Positions 1-4,734 of a stretch of DNA of 12,112 bases are shown piece by piece. Within the stretch, counting starts at the first letter, position 1. Every line of letters begins with the position of its first letter. The position numbers were made by a program, and so were the translations under genes. Origin of the DNA: Candidatus Thorarchaeota archaeon (GTDB taxonomy: Archaea > Asgardarchaeota > Thorarchaeia > Thorarchaeales > Thorarchaeaceae); NCBI GenBank assembly GCA_004524595.1, contig SDOA01000120.1, positions 1 through 12,112 on the forward strand. Direction: 5' to 3'. A model generated the notes under the pieces. That model was not told where the DNA came from and ran no database searches. It saw only the letters and a list, made by a program, of their open reading frames with translations.

Positions 1-135
1 AACTGTGGCGCTAATAACACCATCTTGGTTCAAGAGGGATTTTTCGATTGTTGCCACACATGATGCACAATGCATGCCTTCTATTCGCATTGACATCTTC
101 TGTTTTTGTTTGTCGACTTTAGTATTTTGGCTCAT
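1..135 (-). CDS. copA: Heavy-metal (probably copper) P1B-type ATPase, N-terminal fragment cut by window edge
   Basis: Reading the minus strand from an ATG at 133-135 gives 45 in-frame codons to the window edge with no stop. Residues 17-26 read RIEGMHCASC, followed by VATIEKSLLNQDGV. This is the classic heavy-metal-associated (HMA) domain: the M-x-C-x-x-C loop binds Cu(I) or a similar soft metal, and the helix after it (ATIEKSL) matches the family. In archaea and bacteria an HMA domain starting at about residue 15 usually opens a copper-exporting P1B ATPase (CopA), which pumps metal across the cytoplasmic membrane. A free CopZ-like chaperone (about 70 aa) or another HMA protein cannot be excluded because the rest is outside the window. 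A weak SD-like GAGTGAT precedes the ATG. The first 13 residues are lysine/glutamine-rich. The gene lies downstream of the GTPase on the same strand, 125 bases away, probably with its own promoter. Confidence 0.75.
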   Translation of the reverse strand, partial: MSQNTKVDKQKQKMSMRIEGMHCASCVATIEKSLLNQDGVISATV

Positions 136-190
136 ATCAATCACTCAAACTCAGGTCATTCGTATTGTCGGAATATTCTTTAACAATAGT

Positions 191-200
191 TAATATTAAA
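191..200 (-). promoter_or_regulatory. Candidate TATA box for the metal ATPase gene, with possible operator at 158-178
   Basis: The minus strand reads TTTAATATTA at 191-200, a fair archaeal TATA box; it lies inside the 10-base palindrome TTAATATTAA (190-199). A start site about 25 bases downstream would fall near 165, leaving a leader of about 30 bases before the ATG at 135. The predicted start region carries ATTC at 158-161, GAAT at 171-174 and ATTC at 175-178, giving ATTC-N9-GAAT and the palindrome GAATATTC. A metal-responsive repressor site there is an inference only. Confidence 0.35.
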
Positions 201-250
201 CGGGTTTCTTCTAATAACTCTTGTGATTAAGATATGCTTTTACTAAGAAT

Positions 251-270
251 AAAACATCGATTAGCCGATG
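251..270 (-). terminator. Possible hairpin plus T-tract at the end of the GTPase gene
   Basis: On the minus strand CATCG (266-270) and CGATG (255-259) can pair across a 6-base loop, followed by TTTTATTCTT. The hairpin spans the GTPase stop codon (261-263). Five base pairs is a weak stem, but archaeal termination depends mainly on the T-rich stretch. It would separate the GTPase transcript from the metal ATPase gene. Confidence 0.3.
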
Positions 271-848
271 AAATGTTCACTCTCTTTTTGGTTCTCTGCA
301 TCAAACATCATTTGAAGTAACCGAGTGAAAGCATCCTGAATTCCAGACCCGGTCTTAGCTGAAGTTTCATGAAATACAGCAGGAACATCGAGCTTTTTAA
401 TAAAGTACTTTGCAAAGGCTTCACCCTCTTCAGGAGTGACGTATTTTGATTTATCAAGAGAATACCTAAGATCTGTCTTATTTCCTATGATGATCGTTGG
501 TGGTAATGGTCCCATATTCTTGTAAGCCTCTACAAGCCATTTTGAAGCATTATCAAACGATTCCCGGTTAATTACAGAATAGACTAAAAGAATCCCATTG
601 CATCCGCTATAATAGTGTCCACGCACTTTCTCAAAAGTTGGTTGGCCTGCAAGATCCCAGATAATAAATTTCACGATATCTTGATTGAATAGCACGCGCT
701 TTGTCGCAAGGTCTACACCTATAGTAGCAATATGACCTTCCGTAAATTCCTCTCCAAGATAATTGCGACGTATGCTGGTTTTGCCTACGGATCCGTCCCC
801 TATCAAGACAGCCTTCATGATTTTGCTGCCATCATCTTGGTCTTTCAA
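261..848 (-). CDS. Rab/Ras-like small GTPase (Asgard eukaryotic-signature type)
   Basis: A 195-residue small GTPase with every G-motif in place: G1/P-loop GDGSVGKTS at 17-25, the switch I threonine T42 in ATIGVD, G3 WDLAGQ at 64-69 with the catalytic-type Gln69, G4 NKTD at 123-126, and G5 ETSAK at 161-165. TIGVD and the WD-x-AGQ pattern are Rab-like. It is expected to bind and hydrolyse GTP and act as a switch; the partner is unknown. The C-terminus (EHFIG) has no cysteine, so Rab/Ras-style prenylation is not possible and the protein is probably soluble or recruited by partners. The residue after Gln69 is Pro, not the usual Glu. The start is TTG at 848: AAGGAG lies 8 bases upstream, whereas the in-frame ATG at 818 has no such site and would remove ten residues before the conserved strand. 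Such GTPases are abundant in Asgard archaea and rare in other prokaryotes. Confidence 0.93.
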   Translation of the reverse strand: MKDQDDGSKIMKAVLIGDGSVGKTSIRRNYLGEEFTEGHIATIGVDLATKRVLFNQDIVKFIIWDLAGQPTFEKVRGHYYSGCNGILLVYSVINRESFDNASKWLVEAYKNMGPLPPTIIIGNKTDLRYSLDKSKYVTPEEGEAFAKYFIKKLDVPAVFHETSAKTGSGIQDAFTRLLQMMFDAENQKESEHFIG

Positions 849-856
849 AGTAGCTA

Positions 857-862
857 CTCCTT
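857..862 (-). promoter_or_regulatory. Ribosome binding site deciding the TTG start of the GTPase
   Basis: The minus strand reads AAGGAG at 857-862, 8 bases before the TTG at 846-848. This spacing supports TTG over the internal ATG at 818, which lacks an SD. Confidence 0.6.
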
Positions 863-920
863 AAGTTTTAGAAGTATTCTCATTACAGTTGCAGAACAAT
901 CCTACCTATATGGTACTATA

Positions 921-928
921 CATATAAA
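921..928 (-). promoter_or_regulatory. TATA box of the GTPase gene
   Basis: The minus strand reads TTTATATG at 921-928, close to the archaeal consensus TTTAWATA. A start site 25-28 bases downstream would give a leader of roughly 50 bases that includes the AAGGAG site. Confidence 0.5.
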
Positions 929-1024
929 CCTCGTTTTCTGGTAAATAAGGTTAATGCTTTTCCGAGCCGAGTTTAAACAAGAAATTGTTTTGAAATGTTA
1001 GAACAGATTAATTCCGAGGACATC

Positions 1025-2269
1025 TCAATCATAGAGCTCACGGACACGAGAGGTCATCTTCTTCGGGGTAACTGCGCCAATTGTTGCTTCCTCACAATCA
1101 TGAAACTTCATAAACGTGTCCAGACCAATTTTAAAAGCGCTAAGAGTGTCGTCATCTGACCAGTCTTCTGATTCGAGAAATAGGGCTTTGACCTCAAATT
1201 TACTCTTTTCGCGATGGACCTTTGCATCCATTCTACCCACAAACATGGCGCCATGCAGAATTGGCAGGACAAAGTAACCGTATTTTCTCTCATGAGGACG
1301 AGTATAGGCTTCAATCTTGTAATCGAAAGACCAGAGCTTACTTGGTAGATGACGTTCTCTAATCAGATTATCGAAGGGACAGAGAAACTTCATAGGACTC
1401 GGTTCAGAAATGGGCCTAAAAGTTTGTAGTTTGCTAACCCGAGAGAAAGGGACATAATAGGTTTCTTGCATTCCAAGAATAGATACTTGATCCAATAAAC
1501 CTGCATCTACGAGGGATTCCAAGTATATCTGCAACTTCTTAGTTGAACCCCATAGGTTCCTATAAACCGTGGTTCCAGTGTAGAACTTGACATCCTGCCA
1601 ACTTGCAAGGCCAAGGGATTTGATACAGACCATTGCAGCAAATTCAGCTGCTTCTTCATCTGAGAGTGGTTCAGAGGAAACTGAGGGTGGAAGAACGCGT
1701 TCGGTTAAATCATAGTATTTTTGAAATCTTTCACGAAAAGCAACCATAAGACGACCAGTAGTGAAGAGATACTCCAAAGCATGTTTTTCTACCTTCCAGT
1801 CCCACCAACCTTCTCTCTTACTTTGGTTACTTCCCATATCTCGACTTGCAGTTGGGCCGTTCTCTTTCACATGTTTGTAAACATCTTCAACAATCTGAGA
1901 GTTATTCACACCCCACTCAACAGGCCAACCCCTAGTTCTCCGAGCACAACTATCAGCAATCCACTTGTAATAAGGATAGGTTTCTATAGGCATCAAACAG
2001 ATTGAATGTGACCAAAACTCGAAGAGATTCCCTGTCTTCAGTTCGTCCCAGATGCGACCATCTTTATATTTCTCAAATCGATTGAAAGTAGTGATATTAT
2101 GACTTCTAGAAACAACTGAGATTGTGTCGATCTGTATGTTATGAATTCGTCTAGCAACATCAAGTACTGATTTACAAGGTTTATTAGTTCTGAGACCTTG
2201 TACATCAAGAATGTACCTATGTGCTTGCTCAATAGAGACCTCAAGCATAGGAATGTTCCAGCTGAACAT
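1025..2269 (-). CDS. YcaQ/AlkX-type winged-helix DNA glycosylase (HTH_42 family)
   Basis: A 414-residue protein, about the length of E. coli YcaQ (AlkX). The family's landmarks are visible in order: RRIHNIQIDTISVVSRSHN at 40-58 contains the QID triplet (46-48), the Q-x-D form of the catalytic motif described for YcaQ (AlkZ has Q-x-Q); FEFWSHSICLMP at 83-94 matches the conserved F-E-x-W-x-H segment; and GWWDWKVEKHALEYLFTTGRL at 154-174, then REr-x-YDLTERVLP, matches the winged-helix core. Characterised members remove alkylated purines and unhook interstrand cross-links, using three tandem winged-helix domains rather than an endonuclease III or AAG fold. A cytoplasmic repair enzyme is therefore expected. 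The ATG at 2269 is used; an in-frame ATG at 2248 is also possible and neither has a strong SD (AAGGA lies 11 bases upstream of the first). It lies 57 bases downstream of the secreted-protein gene on the same strand. Family assignment is secure; activity on cross-links is inferred. Confidence 0.88.
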   Translation of the reverse strand: MFSWNIPMLEVSIEQAHRYILDVQGLRTNKPCKSVLDVARRIHNIQIDTISVVSRSHNITTFNRFEKYKDGRIWDELKTGNLFEFWSHSICLMPIETYPYYKWIADSCARRTRGWPVEWGVNNSQIVEDVYKHVKENGPTASRDMGSNQSKREGWWDWKVEKHALEYLFTTGRLMVAFRERFQKYYDLTERVLPPSVSSEPLSDEEAAEFAAMVCIKSLGLASWQDVKFYTGTTVYRNLWGSTKKLQIYLESLVDAGLLDQVSILGMQETYYVPFSRVSKLQTFRPISEPSPMKFLCPFDNLIRERHLPSKLWSFDYKIEAYTRPHERKYGYFVLPILHGAMFVGRMDAKVHREKSKFEVKALFLESEDWSDDDTLSAFKIGLDTFMKFHDCEEATIGAVTPKKMTSRVRELYD

Positions 2270-2310
2270 CTTAAGGTTGTTTCCTTCAAGACAGTAGAGC
2301 TTGATAGAAT

Positions 2311-2320
2311 GTTATAGAAA
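2311..2320 (-). promoter_or_regulatory. Weak TATA-like element before the glycosylase gene
   Basis: The minus strand reads TTTCTATAAC at 2311-2320, about 45 bases before the ATG at 2269. It could give the glycosylase its own promoter instead of co-transcription with the upstream gene. The match is poor. Confidence 0.2.
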
Positions 2321-2326
2321 ATTTCA

Positions 2327-2956
2327 TTATTTATTTGTTAAATTGCTTTGACTATCGGAACCGAGTCCTTCATACCTTTTGTTGAATCGTCTTAATCCAA
2401 AGTATAAAACCCAATAAACCGTACCCATTAGTATAATTGGGGGGAAAGGCCAAAAAACAATGAAATTGAAGGTCGAAATTGATAGTGGAGTCCCTTCGTA
2501 GACATGAGTGTACAGTCTTAGTTCTTCCCCGCCTTCGAATTCCACAAGGAGTGAAAAATTATAATAAAATGAAGCCACATAGATATCCCATCCAGCATTA
2601 TTCACATCCTCTTTATCAATATTGAATTTCCCAACTATCCTCGCCTCATCACCAGTTGCATTCCAAGGTTCAATAACTGTCATTTGGCCAGTATAGTTAG
2701 TTTCTGTCACTACCGTTATTTGGAAGATAAGAGCCTGAAAATCAACAATAGTCCCCATATCAAGAAGTCTTAGAATGAAGAATATTTCAGAAACAGCATC
2801 AGTTGTCCAATAATCATTATTCTCAACTTGAACACTCACCTTCAGACCACATTGCCAGTTCAATGTCCTATCTGAACGACCAGCTTCTGCTTGTATTGGT
2901 AGCTGACAAACAATGAACAGAATCAGAAGACCTAGGACAACCCCTTTCCCACGCAT
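2327..2956 (-). CDS. Secreted protein of unknown function with signal peptide and C-terminal membrane anchor
   Basis: I do not recognise a family. The chosen ATG (2956) gives 209 residues. Residues 1-25 form a signal peptide: MRGK, a hydrophobic core VVLGLLILFIVCQL, and an A-E-A cleavage site before GRSD. Residues about 26-165 look like an all-beta extracellular domain rich in aromatic and acidic residues (for example YVASFYYNFSLLVEF at 126-140). A transmembrane helix follows at about 171-188 (PPIILMGTVYWVLYFGL), then a positive stop-transfer stretch RRFNKRYEG and a short cytoplasmic tail. The topology is type I, with the domain outside the cell. The frame is open upstream to a TTG at 2980, but the TATA-like box at 2988-2997 would start transcription near 2965, downstream of that TTG, and extra residues ahead of MRGK would make a poorer signal peptide. 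It is transcribed away from the membrane/beta-helix gene pair, 110 bases apart. Confidence 0.7.
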   Translation of the reverse strand: MRGKGVVLGLLILFIVCQLPIQAEAGRSDRTLNWQCGLKVSVQVENNDYWTTDAVSEIFFILRLLDMGTIVDFQALIFQITVVTETNYTGQMTVIEPWNATGDEARIVGKFNIDKEDVNNAGWDIYVASFYYNFSLLVEFEGGEELRLYTHVYEGTPLSISTFNFIVFWPFPPIILMGTVYWVLYFGLRRFNKRYEGLGSDSQSNLTNK

Positions 2957-2987
2957 AATCAATCGTGTTTCTAATATCAAACCAGCA

Positions 2988-2997
2988 CATAAATATT
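2988..2997 (-). promoter_or_regulatory. TATA-like box for the secreted-protein gene
   Basis: The minus strand reads AATATTTATG at 2988-2997. A start site about 27 bases downstream falls near 2965, giving a leader of roughly 9 bases before the ATG at 2956, so the mRNA would be almost leaderless. No SD is visible before that ATG. Confidence 0.35.
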
Positions 2998-3033
2998 CTC
3001 TTACCTAAGAAATGGAGAAGGGATTTATAGCGG

Positions 3034-3043
3034 TTTAATTATA
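3034..3043 (+). promoter_or_regulatory. TATA-like box for the membrane-protein/beta-helix gene pair
   Basis: TTTAATTATA at 3034-3043 would place the start site near 3065, giving a leaderless mRNA at the ATG 3067. A second box, TTTATAG at 3024-3030, would instead suit the GTG at 3055. Together with the minus-strand box at 2988-2997, this makes 2957-3066 a compact divergent promoter region. Confidence 0.35.
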
Positions 3044-3066
3044 TTCTGTAGTGCGTGGTAATTGAC

Positions 3067-3399
3067 ATGAATGTAATTTGGGGAACAAAGAAATGGCAAT
3101 TCATCTCAGCCATTCTTATTATTTTCATCTTTGGATATGGTACGTATACAATACTAATGGATATTATCGCAGGTCATCCTATCTGGTGGTATAATGCTTC
3201 ATTCATTCTTTTTGCTCTGACGATATTGGGTCTGCTCCTACTAGTTCGTCAAGGATGGGCAACTTTGAGAAACATTGTAACATATGGATTTAATCCGTCA
3301 TCTATTGAGTTACATACTGAGGAAGATACAGATATAGCAAGTGAACCTATAGACAATATCGATGCGGATGATAATGAAATATGGGAGGATAGAGATTGA
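3067..3399 (+). CDS. Small two-helix membrane protein with acidic C-terminal tail, unknown function
   Basis: I do not recognise a named family. The 110-residue protein has two transmembrane helices, about 11-32 (QFISAILIIFIFGYGTYTIL and on) and 43-60 (NASFILFALTILGLLLLV), joined by a short loop with HPIWWY. A positive linker (RQGWATLRN) follows, then a strongly acidic tail from about 81 to 110 (TEEDTDIASEPIDNIDADDN). Charge distribution suggests both termini are cytoplasmic. The ATG at 3067 is preferred because it sits at the expected start site of the TATA-like box; a GTG at 3055 adds four residues and is possible. The stop codon overlaps the TTG of the next gene (TTGA), so the two are translationally coupled and probably work together. 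A decayed copy of this gene's 3' end lies at 4529-4600. Confidence 0.75.
   Translation: MNVIWGTKKWQFISAILIIFIFGYGTYTILMDIIAGHPIWWYNASFILFALTILGLLLLVRQGWATLRNIVTYGFNPSSIELHTEEDTDIASEPIDNIDADDNEIWEDRD
3383..3388 (+). promoter_or_regulatory. Strong ribosome binding site for the beta-helix gene's TTG start
   Basis: GGGAGG at 3383-3388 lies 7 bases before TTG 3396 inside the end of the upstream gene. It fixes the unusual start and the 4-base overlap TTGA. Confidence 0.7.
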
Positions 3400-4466
3400 G
3401 AAAATCTTTGTTTGTAGGCATTGTGGTTACAATACTATTCTGTTCAATTGGATCTAGCAAAGTGCTTGTATCGGATGAAGTAAAATTAGATAGTACAGCG
3501 AACCTTAGTCAAACCTACACACCTCATGCTCCTATGGTCATAAACTCAAATGATGATTTTGCTACTGAAGGTTGGTCTGGAGATGGTTCTCCAGGTAATC
3601 CCTATGTGATCGAGTGGCTTGAATTCACTAGCGATATCGATGGAGCGTGTATAAGTATAAGCGACACGACAGTATGGTTTAGAATTATTAACTGCTTTTT
3701 CTCTCCCACTGCTGTTGCTTCTGCAGTTACATTACAAAGCGTTTCAAATGGTCAAATCCAGTATTCTATAACAGGAGAAAATGCGTGGGGTATCCTGGTT
3801 ATTCAATCCTCGGAAATCCAATTGGAACATCTGACATTGTTTGGAACGTGCATAATAATGGAGCAGTCCTGGATGTGCAGTGTTTCATTTTGTACAATCT
3901 ACGGTGCACCTGGAGACGGTGTATTTTTCAATGATTGCAGCCAGATGACAGTTGATGGATGCTATATTTTAAGCTGTACGGCATGTGGAATTTCTCTACA
4001 TAATACAGGGGAAACATCGCTTTTTGACAATACAATTCTCATGAATGACCTCGAACAAATCTACATTGATGGAGATTCTTCTTCCAATTATATATACAAT
4101 AATGAAATTCATGTTGGTTCGTTTGGAGTCCAAGATGATGGAAGTTCTAACTACTGGGATAATGGTGTGTCCATAGGAAATGGGTGGTCAGATTATAATG
4201 GTTCTGGGTTTTACTATATTCCCGGTTCAGCTGGTTCTATTGATCACTATCCAAGAGAAGCCTCTTCAATTACAGCGCCAACTATCGCAACTACAACGAC
4301 TACAATTACCACAACAACTACTACAACAACTAATTCACCAGATTCTGGAGAGATCTTGATTTCAAATTGGACACCAATGGACATATCAGTAAGAGTCATG
4401 TTAGGATTGTTTATCGGCGTATCATATAGTGCTCTCGTAATAATTACTATCAAACGATTTAGATAA
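3396..4466 (+). CDS. NosD-like right-handed beta-helix surface protein with Thr-rich stalk and C-terminal anchor
   Basis: A 356-residue exported protein. Residues 1-20 are a signal peptide (MRKSLFVGIVVTILFCSIGS). HAPMVINSNDDFATEGWSGD at 44-63 with GSPGNPYVIEW after it is the usual opening of archaeal NosD-like/parallel beta-helix proteins, and CISISDTTVWFRIINC at 85-100 is a first coil. Further coils run to about 240. The segment at 248-286, with SSNYWDN, GNGWSDYNG and DHYPRE, is the family's closing motif. Eleven cysteines between about 85 and 200 are more than usual. Residues 299-312 are almost all Thr, a stalk-like linker, followed by a transmembrane helix at about 333-352 and a positive KRFR end. 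The protein should stand outside the cell on a stalk. NosD proper helps mature the copper site of nitrous oxide reductase together with NosF and NosY; many archaeal relatives have no known role. TTG start is set by GGGAGG 7 bases upstream and overlap with the previous stop. Confidence 0.82.
   Translation: MRKSLFVGIVVTILFCSIGSSKVLVSDEVKLDSTANLSQTYTPHAPMVINSNDDFATEGWSGDGSPGNPYVIEWLEFTSDIDGACISISDTTVWFRIINCFFSPTAVASAVTLQSVSNGQIQYSITGENAWGILVIQSSEIQLEHLTLFGTCIIMEQSWMCSVSFCTIYGAPGDGVFFNDCSQMTVDGCYILSCTACGISLHNTGETSLFDNTILMNDLEQIYIDGDSSSNYIYNNEIHVGSFGVQDDGSSNYWDNGVSIGNGWSDYNGSGFYYIPGSAGSIDHYPREASSITAPTIATTTTTITTTTTTTTNSPDSGEILISNWTPMDISVRVMLGLFIGVSYSALVIITIKRFR
4290..4331 (+). repeat. ACN-codon microsatellite encoding the Thr stalk
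   Basis: Fourteen consecutive codons, 13 of them ACA/ACT/ACG/ACC and one ATT, encode the Thr-rich linker. The tract is prone to slippage by whole codons and may vary in length between strains. The opposite strand is open and reads as poly-Val, which is a shadow of this tract. Confidence 0.7.
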
Positions 4467-4470
4467 AACA

Positions 4471-4490
4471 GTTCTTCCAACTAATTTTTA
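4471..4490 (+). terminator. Possible T-tract terminator after the beta-helix gene
   Basis: Five T bases at 4485-4489 lie about 20 bases after the stop codon in an A/T-rich stretch. No convincing hairpin is seen, but archaeal termination often needs only a T-run. Confidence 0.2.
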
Positions 4491-4528
4491 GAAAAAAGGA
4501 TTAATTGCACGTCTAAACATGAGAATAG

Positions 4529-4640
4529 GCAGATATGTTAAGTGAACTTGTAGACAATATCGATATGAATTTCAATGAAATATCGAAGAATGAAGATTAA
4601 GAAGGCCATCAATTGGACTTCTATGTTAATTGTGGTTTAT
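4529..4640 (+). pseudogene. Decayed second copy of the membrane-protein/beta-helix gene junction
   Basis: Positions 4530-4603 align without gaps to 3329-3402 with 57 of 74 bases identical by hand. In frame, 4532-4600 reads DMLSELVDNIDMNFNEISK then NED and stop, against DIASEPIDNIDADDNEIWE then DRD and stop for the live gene: 11 of 22 residues match and the stop is at the same codon. A TAG at 4526 and a TGA at 4520 close the frame just upstream, so no complete protein remains. After the stop, TTAAGAAGG replaces the live TTGAGAAAA, and ATTGTGGTT at 4629-4637 matches 3420-3428 after an 8-base shift, so the first codons of the lost beta-helix gene are also traceable, interrupted by TAA. The rest of the gap (4467-4734) holds no gene; only weak TATA-like elements (TTTATTA at 4667-4673) before the FtsX gene are seen. 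Confidence 0.65.
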
Positions 4641-4721
4641 GGGATTGTAGTATCATAAAAGTGTGCTTTATTAGACCGATTCAAATTATCAGAACTTCGT
4701 AGTTTATGAGTACAAATCTTG

Positions 4722-4726
4722 AAGGG
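4722..4726 (+). promoter_or_regulatory. Ribosome binding site for the TTG start of the first FtsX gene
   Basis: AAGGG at 4722-4726 lies 8 bases before TTG 4735. The next ATG in frame (4801) would cut into the first transmembrane helix, so TTG is the likely start. Confidence 0.45.
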
Positions 4727-4734
4727 AAATCTGA

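Noticed and set aside
5..193. Plus-strand open frame of 62 codons at the left edge
   Set aside because: It overlaps the minus-strand HMA-domain coding sequence, whose GMHCASC motif is unmistakable; the plus frame shows no family features.
732..944. Plus-strand open frame over the start of the GTPase gene
   Set aside because: Antisense shadow of the conserved GTPase N-terminus and its promoter.
975..990. AAACAA-gaaa-TTGTTT hairpin downstream of the glycosylase gene
   Set aside because: Six A/T-rich pairs with a short T-run; it could be a terminator, but such structures are common by chance in A/T-rich spacers and its orientation is ambiguous.
1721..2005. Plus-strand open frame inside the glycosylase gene
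   Set aside because: Antisense to conserved winged-helix coding sequence, with no domain or SD.
4247..4480. Minus-strand frame with a poly-Val stretch resembling a membrane protein
   Set aside because: The hydrophobic run is simply the complement of the Thr-codon tract of the beta-helix gene.
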